Source of the DNA: Pseudomonas sp. MTM4
GTDB lineage: Bacteria; Pseudomonadota; Gammaproteobacteria; Pseudomonadales; Pseudomonadaceae
DNA: 64,000 nucleotides
Assembly: GCF_019355055.1 (NCBI RefSeq)
Contig: NZ_CP048411.1
Span: forward strand, 2,817,501-2,881,500
Reading direction: 5' to 3'
Shown here: one piece after another, positions 44,569 through 52,986 of the stretch
How positions within the stretch are numbered: the first letter of the stretch is position 1
How the letters are laid out: each line of letters begins with the position of its first letter
Program-made: the position numbers and the translations under genes
Notes under the pieces: model-generated
What the model was told of the DNA's origin: nothing
Databases searched by the model: none
Seen by the model: only the letters and a program-made list of their open reading frames with translations

Positions 44569-45729
44569 TCAGGCCTTGAGATTGGCTTTGATCAGGTTGT
44601 CGAAGGCACTGCCATCACGGCGGGTCAGGTTGGGCACATAGCGCGAATAGACACGGAACAGCATCTCGGTGGTGGTATGCCCCATCTGCCGGGCGATCCA
44701 CTCCGGGTTTTCACCAGCCGCCAACCACAGGGTCGCGGCTGTATGACGAGTTTGGTAGGGGCGCCGCCGCCGCAACCCCAGGTGCCGCAGCAGCGGGTAC
44801 CAAACCCGGTCGTTGATGTTGCGGTATGCGTGCGGCGTACCTTCGCGGGTGCAGAAGACGAACTGCCCACTGCCGGTTTTCTCGCGATGGCCGATGAGCG
44901 CCTGATAAACCGGCTCGGACATATCGATCTCACGCTGCGAACCGTCGTTCTTGGTGTAGTCGAGCTTGCCGCCCACCCAGGTCTCACGGATCAAAATCTG
45001 CCGCCGCTGAAAGTCGACGTACTTCCACTGCAAACCATCAATTTCGGCCGTCCGCATGCCGGTGAAGAAACGCACCGTGTAGTAGTTGCGGAAATCGTCA
45101 CGCACTGTGCCGAGGATCTGCAGCACCTCATCCAGAGTGAAGGGCTCCACGTCTGTCTTGGGGACTTTCAGTGATTTGATGTTGAGGTATGGCGAGGTAA
45201 ACTCGAAGCGGTCAGCTGCCTCACTAAGGATCATGCGCAATGGCGTCATGATGTGGTTGATTCGCGTCGCTGTCAGACTCTGACCTTTCTGCCCGGGGAC
45301 TTTGCCGAGTGCCGAGCGGAATGACAGAAGTTCTGCTTTGGTGATGGCGCTGACCTCTTTCTTAGCGAACTCAGGCAGCAAATGCTTATCAAGGGTAAGG
45401 CGCACGGTTTTGGCGTGCGTATCACGCCATTCGACCCTCATCTCCTCAAACCACAGTTCTGCAAAATCCTTGAACAGTGGTGTTTTCAGCGATGCACAGC
45501 CAGCCTGCAGCCGACTGATCTCTAGCACTTTGCTGCTTTGGGGGAAGTAGGTGGCGTAGTCGAAGCTCCCAAGGGTAATTTCCGCTTCGATGCGCTCCAG
45601 GATCTTCTCGAGCTTTTTCCGGTTAGCGGGCGTATCAGGCAGCGTGGTCTGCTCGCGGCAGCGCTGATCCAGGTAGGTGAAGTCAAAGAACAACTTCTCG
45701 TTGTCGGCGCGGGCACGAATCTTACCCAT
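44569..45729 (-). CDS. Tyrosine recombinase, phage/ICE integrase
   Basis: 386 aa from ATG 45729 (MGKIRARADNEKLFFDFTYL). N-terminal Arm-DNA-binding domain about 1-65 (DUF3596-like), SAM-like core-binding domain about 90-185, and catalytic domain with Arg in FTGMRTAEI, HxxR in YQTRHTAATLWL, His in MGHTTTEM and nucleophile Tyr in YSRYVPN. Complete. Overlaps the excisionase-like gene by 8 bp. Probably the integrase of an element attached at the upstream tRNA-Arg, although two ISs and cargo now lie between. Confidence 0.92.
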   Translation of the reverse strand: MGKIRARADNEKLFFDFTYLDQRCREQTTLPDTPANRKKLEKILERIEAEITLGSFDYATYFPQSSKVLEISRLQAGCASLKTPLFKDFAELWFEEMRVEWRDTHAKTVRLTLDKHLLPEFAKKEVSAITKAELLSFRSALGKVPGQKGQSLTATRINHIMTPLRMILSEAADRFEFTSPYLNIKSLKVPKTDVEPFTLDEVLQILGTVRDDFRNYYTVRFFTGMRTAEIDGLQWKYVDFQRRQILIRETWVGGKLDYTKNDGSQREIDMSEPVYQALIGHREKTGSGQFVFCTREGTPHAYRNINDRVWYPLLRHLGLRRRRPYQTRHTAATLWLAAGENPEWIARQMGHTTTEMLFRVYSRYVPNLTRRDGSAFDNLIKANLKA

Positions 45730-45955
45730 GGCAGATGCCCCCGCCGGCCATAGGAACCAGCCCGGAAGTCCGCGAGAATTTCTGCATGTCTTCTTCGACG
45801 GCTTCCCAGATGAAAAGGATCTTGCGGCCGCCAAAGGGGCGGAAGTAGTGGATCCCCTCGAGCAGGACTGAATCTTTCAAGCGATTACGGATGGTGCGCG
45901 CGTCGTACTTCATGCGCGTGGCCAACTCTTCGGTAGTCAGGTATGTGTGAGACAT
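45722..45955 (-). CDS. Excisionase-like MerR/AlpA-type HTH protein
   Basis: 77 aa: MSHTYLTTEELATRMKYDAR, TIRNRLKDSVLLEGIHYFRP, then GGRKILFIWEAVEEDMQKF. A winged-helix excisionase (DUF3987/HTH_17-like) with the typical basic recognition helix and a HYFRPFGGRKILF wing. Immediately upstream of and overlapping int, the usual xis-int order. Directs excision rather than integration, by inference. Confidence 0.75.
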   Translation of the reverse strand: MSHTYLTTEELATRMKYDARTIRNRLKDSVLLEGIHYFRPFGGRKILFIWEAVEEDMQKFSRTSGLVPMAGGGICHG

Positions 45956-45996
45956 GGCTATGCCCTCTCTGCTAAATTGAACGTCAGCGGATTCTT

Positions 45997-46087
45997 ATGA
46001 GCTTCTGAAAACTCATAATGATCTCCTGCAGATCAATATAACGCTCATTTTGAGCTTTGCAAGGGCAAAATGATCTTCTGAAGATCA
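45997..46087. promoter_or_regulatory. Repeated operators between xis and XRE regulator genes
   Basis: Two near-identical palindromes, TGATCTCCTGCAGATCA (46019-46035) and TGATCTTCTGAAGATCA (46071-46087), centred 52 bp apart; the second extends to a 10-bp arm dyad. Two further dyads intervene or flank: ATGAG...CTCAT (45997-46016) and GCTCATTTTGAGC (46043-46055). The array covers both divergent promoters, so the XRE protein is the likely binder. Confidence 0.7.
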
Positions 46088-46103
46088 TTTTTCGGAGATT
46101 AGA

Positions 46104-46316
46104 ATGGTCAAGTGCCATTTATCTCGCTTACTGGGCGAGCGGAAGCTGAAAATCAGTGACGTAGTCAGGGACACAGGGATGAATCGCGGAACCCTCACGC
46201 GGCTCTATCACGAGACCGCGCAGCGGGTGGAGCTCAAGGACCTAGAAACGATCTGCCAGTACCTGAACTGCCAGGTGGGCGATTTGCTGGAACTGCAGGA
46301 TGATCCGGAGGGCTGA
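46104..46316 (+). CDS. XRE/Cro-type HTH regulator
   Basis: 70 aa single-domain Cro/CI-like DNA-binding protein: HLSRLLGERKLKISDVVRDT, GMNRGTLTRLYHETAQRVEL, LETICQYLNCQVGDLLEL (a classical HTH_26 protein). Divergent from xis-int across the operator array; convergent with the 1037-aa gene. Likely the switch regulator of the integrase module. Confidence 0.85.
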   Translation: MVKCHLSRLLGERKLKISDVVRDTGMNRGTLTRLYHETAQRVELKDLETICQYLNCQVGDLLELQDDPEG

Positions 46317-46328
46317 ATGCCCACCCTT

Positions 46329-49300
46329 TCATGCTCGGAAATGCCAGTCGATCGAAGTCATCAGAAAGAGGTAGCGCAATGCTGCGCCGGAATGATGGTT
46401 CCTTTCCTGATCAGTGAAACCCGCACCTGTAAGGCGTAGCCTAGCGCGGATCCCGAGGTGCATATTCTCAACAAGCCTGTTCTCGGGCACCTGCTCTATA
46501 AACTTCAAACGGGGCTTCCGTAACACTTTTCGCCAAAGGCTTTTGGTTCGCTTGGGTGTGCGCTCATCGTAAATGATGAACTCAATATCGGCAGAAGGAA
46601 TGCGCAGCTCAGACAGCACCCATAGGTACTCTCGAACGCTCTGCTCATCCTGCCCAGAGTGGAATCGCAGCGTGGTATCGCTCGCCCAGCAGCGCTCGAC
46701 GAAGTCATCCAGAACCCTGTTAGTTTTTGCCTTATATCTGCCGTCAAGCAATCGGTAGAGCCGGTCAGCGTAGGCAGCTACGCCAGCTAAACCTCCGTGT
46801 CTGGGCGGCCTGGGCACCAGCTCAACTTTACCGTTCGGGTCGCAAGTCGCCGAACCGCTAAGGCGGTGCTTACCAAGCTGACGGATATACCTTGCCCGCT
46901 CCAGCATGGCCGATCGATCCGCATCGGAAAACTCCACCCAGTCCATGTTGACCGACTGTCCTGATGCTTCCGCGTACGCTTGGTATGCGAGCATGGACGA
47001 GATGTCATTCATCCTTGTCAGAGCCCTCCCTTCGCCATTCGATTCTATGGGGCTCATCGGGTAGCTGACTTTGCGACGTTTACTGCGTTTGTATACCCCG
47101 ATACGACCGATGATGCGCCGCATATGGCGGATCTCAGCTGGCAACCCTGGCGCAGCCAAATCTTCTGGCTTACTTGGCAGGCTGACCCCGGCAATTTTTG
47201 CGATGACATGGCCAGGGGGCCAAAACTTGGGCTCCCATTGCCAGCACAACGCCGATAGCCAAGACATGCAGTGCACATAGTGCAGCAGCGACGTCTTGGG
47301 GCTCGCATGGCCGAGCACAGCGCTGGTGATATGGATTACACGGCGGGTGGCGGCTTTCCGGGAATGGAAAAACGCATTATTTAACCTTTCTGCATCCAGC
47401 AACCACGCCATCGTCTGAGATTGCTCACCGAAGAGAAGTCGAGCGTTCTCGCATGCCCCTAACGCTGTGGCGGCCAGCTTGAAGGTGAGCCAGGTTGCAG
47501 CCGAGTGCCGCAGGTGGTGGTAGTGCATATCGGAGCATCTTGTAACCCGGCGGAGGGAGGCATGAATTGCAGGTAACAAGGTGGATTCGGAAACCCATCG
47601 TGTCTGCAGCTCGGGGATACAGAACAGAAATTCCGAATATGGACTTTTCTCCTCTTCGTCATCACGCAACCGCGCCAGGCGCTCTATCAGCTGCAGCTCA
47701 TCTGGCTCGAGCAACACATGGAGTGGCAGCGTACGCGTTGAGTTGCGCGTTTTGAGCGCACGCTGAGAATGGGGGCGAATATGCAGAGCCGCGGGAAGGT
47801 TGAGCGCGGTTCGCTGCTCAGCCGATAGCGGCTTCAGGTTCGGATGCCGTCTACGCAGTGCAGCTGCACGTGCGGCAGAGAGCGTCGGTAACTGCAGATC
47901 GCGGCGCAGCAACTTCAGCGACTCATTACGCCGCAATCCCAGTCGGTATCCGAAAATCACCACAGCCTGCGCGACCATAGCAATACGCGGTGAGCGATGG
48001 CTTAGCGGGCCTGTGGCCAGGTCTCGCAGCACCTGACGATATTGCTCTTCATTGATGATCTGGGCATCAACGAACTGAGGCGTTTTCCCAATACCCAATG
48101 CGGCATAGGGGCTGATTGGTGGATAGGAGAAGCTGTTTTGCAGGTATCCATGAAACTCCAGCAGGCCCTTGGCTAGGTTTCTCCTCATTGGCGCCGTGGG
48201 TTGTACCTCCAGCAGCGTTTCATACAACTCCTCTAACGCGTCCGGCGGAACATCTAGAATCGACCCAACAGACAGCAAATTGTCCAATCCTATACCGACG
48301 TCTCTAACATAGTTGGCAACCGTTTTGGACTGCAAAGGGTTGCCATAGAACGAGCGGCCATGAAGCAGAAACGATGCCCAACCGGTGATCAATTCTTCTA
48401 GCGTCGTAGGTACCTGCTCAACCTCCAGTACCGAAACCCGTCCTCTACGGACCTGCCGACATAACGTCGTCAGCCATCCCGGAACTCGTTGTTCGGGCCT
48501 ACCCAGCCGATGCTTTTTACGTTTGCTTTTTTGTTCATGATTTGAAGACGATCTGTCACCTTGCAGATGCAGCCATGAGTCCGCCAAGACAGAATGCGTC
48601 ACGTAACCGTATCTGGTGGTGTAATTGATCAACAGCTGCGGTAGCTGCGTTTGGCGCTTGATACGCAGCAGCTCAAACAGTCGACTGAGAGACGCGGGTT
48701 GGCTCTGATTATCTACCCCACCTACGGCCAATGCCGCCTGAATACAGTGAAGTTTTCCGTCCCTCTTGGACAGATAAGGTCTCAATTCACTTAGATCTGG
48801 AGCGCAACGGGACAACAGTGCCAGTGTCATCGGATCTGGGAACCATTGCCTACTCTCAGCCTCGGATTGCCCACGGATTGAAAGCTTGAGCCGGAACTCT
48901 GGTATCCCAGATACCCAAATAATCTGACCTACATCAAGCTGGGTCAGCGCATTTAGCTGGGGGATGTCCATCAGCGCGCCATAGTAGGCGGCGCTCAGCA
49001 GGAGTAGCCCAACCCGGCAGTGGGGGGTGAGTTGCTCCAGGTCGTGTCTCAGCGCCCGTTCCAGCGAATCGATCACGTCTCGACTGGCTGAGATGTTCTC
49101 TGCTGTATACAAGTCGGGATTGATTGGATTTGCGGGACGCCGCGTGTCGATCGCTATGTGGGCAAGCGGCAGGCTCGGGTTGAATCGCCGCGCCCGGCTT
49201 GTTACGTCTCGCAGTGCATTGCGTAATGTCGAGCTTTCAAGCTGATTCTCAAGCTCCCGCATCTTTTCGACAGGAAAATTTCTCAGCGAACGTTTACCGC

Positions 49301-49442
49301 AGAGCCATTCTCCGATGACATTGTTGGAGTCTCTGCAGCGCTCCTTGAGCGTCTGAAGAAATTCGCTCTTCCATTCTGGATCGTATTTTTCAGGACTCCA
49401 AATTGCTGACAGCATTTCCTCAGAAAGGGTCGAAATGGTCAT
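46329..49442 (-). CDS. Giant tyrosine recombinase-like protein (1037 aa)
   Basis: 1037 aa, far longer than ordinary integrases (300-450). The catalytic core lies around residues 490-730: Arg in FGYRLGLRRNESLKLL, HLRHSAATWLTFKL (HxxR box), LGHASPKTS and candidate nucleophile Tyr in LLHYVHCMSWL, so all core elements are present. A 490-residue N-terminal region with SAM-like segments (SKTVANYVRDVGIGLDNLL) precedes it, and about 300 unassigned residues follow. A basic patch (KSKRKKHRLGRPEQR) near residue 305 may bind DNA. Starts 4 bp inside the 833-aa gene (ATGA), so the two are coupled. Resembles multi-recombinase mobile modules (RIT, Tn554, gamma-mobile-trio) in concept; I cannot assign it to any. 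Confidence 0.75.
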   Translation of the reverse strand: MTISTLSEEMLSAIWSPEKYDPEWKSEFLQTLKERCRDSNNVIGEWLCGKRSLRNFPVEKMRELENQLESSTLRNALRDVTSRARRFNPSLPLAHIAIDTRRPANPINPDLYTAENISASRDVIDSLERALRHDLEQLTPHCRVGLLLLSAAYYGALMDIPQLNALTQLDVGQIIWVSGIPEFRLKLSIRGQSEAESRQWFPDPMTLALLSRCAPDLSELRPYLSKRDGKLHCIQAALAVGGVDNQSQPASLSRLFELLRIKRQTQLPQLLINYTTRYGYVTHSVLADSWLHLQGDRSSSNHEQKSKRKKHRLGRPEQRVPGWLTTLCRQVRRGRVSVLEVEQVPTTLEELITGWASFLLHGRSFYGNPLQSKTVANYVRDVGIGLDNLLSVGSILDVPPDALEELYETLLEVQPTAPMRRNLAKGLLEFHGYLQNSFSYPPISPYAALGIGKTPQFVDAQIINEEQYRQVLRDLATGPLSHRSPRIAMVAQAVVIFGYRLGLRRNESLKLLRRDLQLPTLSAARAAALRRRHPNLKPLSAEQRTALNLPAALHIRPHSQRALKTRNSTRTLPLHVLLEPDELQLIERLARLRDDEEEKSPYSEFLFCIPELQTRWVSESTLLPAIHASLRRVTRCSDMHYHHLRHSAATWLTFKLAATALGACENARLLFGEQSQTMAWLLDAERLNNAFFHSRKAATRRVIHITSAVLGHASPKTSLLHYVHCMSWLSALCWQWEPKFWPPGHVIAKIAGVSLPSKPEDLAAPGLPAEIRHMRRIIGRIGVYKRSKRRKVSYPMSPIESNGEGRALTRMNDISSMLAYQAYAEASGQSVNMDWVEFSDADRSAMLERARYIRQLGKHRLSGSATCDPNGKVELVPRPPRHGGLAGVAAYADRLYRLLDGRYKAKTNRVLDDFVERCWASDTTLRFHSGQDEQSVREYLWVLSELRIPSADIEFIIYDERTPKRTKSLWRKVLRKPRLKFIEQVPENRLVENMHLGIRARLRLTGAGFTDQERNHHSGAALRYLFLMTSIDWHFRA

Positions 49443-51940
49443 TTAGCCTCCTTAACTAGGTGGCTGTTGCGAACCATCCAACCGAGCTCTCTCATCAGCG
49501 GCAATAAATACGCATGGAGGCTCTGGACATAAGCGCCAGGACAAAAGCTTGAGAACGACTCTTGGGGCGCCTCGCCATGCAGCCAGTGCCCCATGAATGC
49601 GGCAAGCGTTTCAGGCGGGCACCCACGCTCTGCGAGCTCGGTCCTCAGCAACTTGCGGAAACCGTTCACTGGATGGGGTGTAAAACCAACCACCTGCCGC
49701 ATATATGCGTCGATATGTGACGGACGGATTTCCTCGTAGTACAGCCGATTGTCATCAGCAAACCACAGGAAAAAACCGGACCTAGGAGGAGTCTGTGCAG
49801 GTAGGCCGTATTTGAACTTCACACGAATTGCACAGCAGTGCGCGTCGTATGCCTCTAGCTGCCGACGCAGTAGCTCAGGCATCACTACCAGACGGCTCAT
49901 GTGACCGTCATCTGCGCCTTTATCGCCCAGTGCGCCGTGGCCACTTCGTTGCTCGAACTCTTCCACTGCTTTTAGCGGGTTGCGGATGGCTCGACACGCG
50001 GTCGCCATTAGGAACATGAGGATGGTCCAGAGCGTCAGGCAGTTGTGCCAATGAATCAGCTCTTGAATATCTTTTCGTGGGCGTTTGCGCAGCACTGCGA
50101 GCAATGCTTCAAGATTGTTTTTCACAGCGCTAAGTTTCAGACAATTTCGGGCACCAACCGCCATCTCTGAAGAGCTAATGACGTTAGTAACTGGCGCCTC
50201 CAAACCTACTGTGCCGTAAATAGCGGTTAATACATTTCGCACTGAATGACAATAGAGGCTGCGTAGGTGATCAACGCTGTATTGGGTGTAATAAAGCGCA
50301 GTATTAGCCGACAGGCAAGGCAGCCCGGACAACATCGTGGCCGCAACCACATCGTGTGTATCGGTGATTATTTGGCGATGTAAATAGGAACGAATCTTGT
50401 GAACTGTATATCGCGGGTCACCTCCCCCCAATTCTTTCAAGAGGACACGAACTTCGCTCTCAATTTTCTTAACTTTCCCGGCAAATACGGCCGTTCCGGT
50501 CGTAGATGGCAGCGCTCTGACTCCCAATACTAACGTCGCGGCTCCCACCATATCCGGTACTGAAACTGCCGCCCCCCTCTTTCGAACCGTTTCAGGGGGC
50601 AGTTGCTCCTCCGCAGCGTAATCTGGTGTAGGTATTAAAAACCTGAACTCAGCAGACTCCAAGTCTTTAGCAGGTATAAGCTCAAACGCCACCCGCGGGC
50701 GCGCGCCGCCCTCAGAGATCTGTAGTTTTGTGCAATCCTCAAGTGACCTGCCGAACCAGAGCATGAGATGTAGGGCGAGTAGCGCCTCCATGCGCGTACG
50801 GATGCCTACCTGCTCTGGCAGTGGCGCTGTGCGGAACCGCTCCCGGCACTGCAGAAATTCATCAGTGACGCTGAACAGGAGATTTGCTAATTCGGGCAAC
50901 GTCAGCAGGTTGAATCCGAACGGTAAGAACTGCCGAGCGCGGGCAATATGGGCGAGGATTCCCTGATGGCTGAGCAACTCGGCGACATAGGGCCTGACTT
51001 CGCCGCCGGTATCGATCAAACAGAGTTCATCTGGCGCAGTGATTTCGCCGTCGGGCAATTCTTCGTCGAAATCATGGTCTAACCGTGGAACAACAAAACT
51101 AATATGGCCTGGCAGTAGATCGGGATCGTCCGGATCATCAAGAGGGAACTTGGTTACCCCTTGACTTACTACCACACCTAATCCGGAGCGGACTGGCATC
51201 CTGCCTCGATGATTGCCACCACCACCACGACGCTCAGGTGGCTGATCGCCCCCGCAATAACGAACTAGCCGGGTAACAGCAGGAAAGGCATCAGCATGGA
51301 CGTCGACTGAAATACTGGGATCGAAAACTGTGCAGCTCCGCATAAATATGGCTGGACTAGACCAAATATTTAGCTCTGCAGGGACGGTCAGTAGTTCCTT
51401 CGCGCAAAGCGTACGCAGCTTGAGATATGCATTGTATTTCTGGCCGCGAAGGTCCGATGCACCAGAGCTCTCCTGATGCGCCACCAGTAGCTGTCCTACA
51501 AGCCGGTAGTAATCTGGCGCGCCATCAACATCGGCCGGCTCATGCCATAACATTGCATACGGGAAAGCGTAATCCTGGACGCCCTGTCCAATGATTGGAT
51601 TACGCCTGCGCGCCTCATCTCCGGAAAAAAAACGAGGGCCCAGGGCTGAGATGAACCGCGGATTGCTCCTATTAGAAATTATCCAGTGACACTCATGCCG
51701 CCAGACCACGGGATCAAAATCACCGACGAACAGAACCGGCGGCTTTTCCATTTCATTCAGCGCGTTTAACAACCCTTGGATTATTCGGGGAAAATCTATG
51801 AGCTGAGGATGAGCATCTATAAATTTCAGAATCTCTGTTATGACAGTTACGTCACGCCCGGACCCTGCTGCCAGCTGTAGCAGCTCTTTGAATGTGGTTT
51901 CGCAGCCGGCATCCCTTGGCTGGCTTAGTGAGTTCGACAT
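49439..51940 (-). CDS. Large divergent tyrosine recombinase-like protein (833 aa)
   Basis: 833 aa. C-terminal 200 residues look like a divergent tyrosine recombinase: Arg in LMATACRAIRNPLKA (about residue 648), a box NGFRKLLRTELAERG where the expected His of HxxR is Asn (about 760), AAFMGHWLHGE (about 783) and Tyr in PGAYVQSLHAYLL (about 803). The N-terminal 600 residues are unassigned; a Gly/Arg-rich segment (PERRGGGGNHRGR) sits near residue 238. It may be a catalytically altered partner of the 1037-aa protein, with which it is translationally coupled. First gene of the leftward pair, divergent from the four-HTH protein. Function inferred from motifs only. Confidence 0.65.
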   Translation of the reverse strand: MSNSLSQPRDAGCETTFKELLQLAAGSGRDVTVITEILKFIDAHPQLIDFPRIIQGLLNALNEMEKPPVLFVGDFDPVVWRHECHWIISNRSNPRFISALGPRFFSGDEARRRNPIIGQGVQDYAFPYAMLWHEPADVDGAPDYYRLVGQLLVAHQESSGASDLRGQKYNAYLKLRTLCAKELLTVPAELNIWSSPAIFMRSCTVFDPSISVDVHADAFPAVTRLVRYCGGDQPPERRGGGGNHRGRMPVRSGLGVVVSQGVTKFPLDDPDDPDLLPGHISFVVPRLDHDFDEELPDGEITAPDELCLIDTGGEVRPYVAELLSHQGILAHIARARQFLPFGFNLLTLPELANLLFSVTDEFLQCRERFRTAPLPEQVGIRTRMEALLALHLMLWFGRSLEDCTKLQISEGGARPRVAFELIPAKDLESAEFRFLIPTPDYAAEEQLPPETVRKRGAAVSVPDMVGAATLVLGVRALPSTTGTAVFAGKVKKIESEVRVLLKELGGGDPRYTVHKIRSYLHRQIITDTHDVVAATMLSGLPCLSANTALYYTQYSVDHLRSLYCHSVRNVLTAIYGTVGLEAPVTNVISSSEMAVGARNCLKLSAVKNNLEALLAVLRKRPRKDIQELIHWHNCLTLWTILMFLMATACRAIRNPLKAVEEFEQRSGHGALGDKGADDGHMSRLVVMPELLRRQLEAYDAHCCAIRVKFKYGLPAQTPPRSGFFLWFADDNRLYYEEIRPSHIDAYMRQVVGFTPHPVNGFRKLLRTELAERGCPPETLAAFMGHWLHGEAPQESFSSFCPGAYVQSLHAYLLPLMRELGWMVRNSHLVKEAK

Positions 51941-52304
51941 CAGCTAGTCCTATCGTGTGAGTACTAGCTAATAGTGCTAAGCCGAAGTCCCCCAATTCGG
52001 GCATGCCATGGAAATCCAGAAGCTGGTTCTGATTTTTCAGAATCGGCTGACACCACACCTGGTTTTCCGCGCATGCGCGGAAAACCAGGTCGATACGCCG
52101 AGTATTCTCACACGGATTCCGCGCATGCGCGGGTTGGAAGCGCTGCAGCTTCCAAAGTCGAGGCCATCCCCCTCCAGGCACTAGACATAGGGCCGCCCGC
52201 TCACTATTCGATAATATTTTCGGTGCCTAGGCATATCGAACTGGAATCGGTGCACTTGCTCTGAGCACTACCTCATAGAGCGGTGAATTTCTCGCCTGCT
52301 CAAA
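51941..52304. promoter_or_regulatory. Palindrome-rich divergent region, candidate recombination/operator site
   Basis: Contains a perfect 34-bp palindrome at 52057-52090 (17-bp arms, no loop, core CCGCGCATGCGCGG), a second copy of that 14-bp core at 52119-52132 centred 52 bp away, an 8-bp-arm hairpin at 52134-52155 (TTGGAAGC/GCTTCCAA), and TTCTGA-TTTT-TCAGAA at 52029-52044. It separates the recombinase pair from the HTH-repeat gene and could be the binding or crossover site of either. Confidence 0.7.
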
Positions 52305-52319
52305 ATGGAGGAAATGCAC

Positions 52320-52877
52320 ATGCGTAAAAGCGACTGGAAAGCCCAGGTCGGCCAGTTCAGCGACCGCGAAATAGCGAGGAGGTTTGGGGTGGGAGCGACT
52401 ACCGTCCGCCGGTATCGAAAGGCCAACGGTATCGCCGAATTCAGCTTCAAGCTAGAACTTACACAATCGCTGATTGAGCGGCTGGCAGTACAGACGGACT
52501 ACAGCCTATCCAAAGACCTCGGTATTCCCGCAAAAAGCATTAAGGAGGCTCGAACTGAGTTTGGTATTCCGGAGCCAAAACCCCTCCGGCCTAAGTTCCA
52601 ACCACTTGAGGAAATTTGGAACGAGCAAACGATTGCGCTTCTTGGCACTATGCCCGACTACGAGTTAGCCGATAGGCTAAAAGTTAGTAACTACCCGATC
52701 AAATCCAAACGAAAAGAGCTGGGAATAAAAGCGTTTGAAAAACCATATCCAAAAATCACTGCTAAAATTGCAGCCGAGTTTGGTTTGACCTCTGACCGAA
52801 TTTTAGCCGAGCGCCTAGGCGTTTCCCCAAGCTATATCCGTAGGGCGAGACTCAGATGGTTGGCAAAAGACGAATGA
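52320..52877 (+). CDS. Four-fold helix-turn-helix repeat protein
   Basis: 185 aa. GGAGGA at 52307-52312 is 7 bp before ATG 52320; ATGs at 52305 and 52314 are too close to it. Four similar HTH units occupy about residues 14-40, 59-84, 111-138 and 157-180: each reads roughly DxxIAxRLGVxxxxIRxxRxxxGI (for example REIARRFGVGATTVRRYR and RILAERLGVSPSYIRRAR). Basic C terminus. A protein with four DNA-reading heads suits the repeated palindromes upstream. Divergent from the giant recombinases; likely regulator or accessory factor. Followed by an IS3 element at 70 bp, so downstream neighbours may have been displaced. Confidence 0.7.
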   Translation: MRKSDWKAQVGQFSDREIARRFGVGATTVRRYRKANGIAEFSFKLELTQSLIERLAVQTDYSLSKDLGIPAKSIKEARTEFGIPEPKPLRPKFQPLEEIWNEQTIALLGTMPDYELADRLKVSNYPIKSKRKELGIKAFEKPYPKITAKIAAEFGLTSDRILAERLGVSPSYIRRARLRWLAKDE

Positions 52878-52986
52878 CCTGTATAATTTCCATTAACTAG
52901 CTAACCCCAAAGCGCCGTATATTATGCTTTGCATAGCGGCGCGACTATGAATCGCCCCGGGTTTTGTGGAGGCCGTTTCGTTTAAG

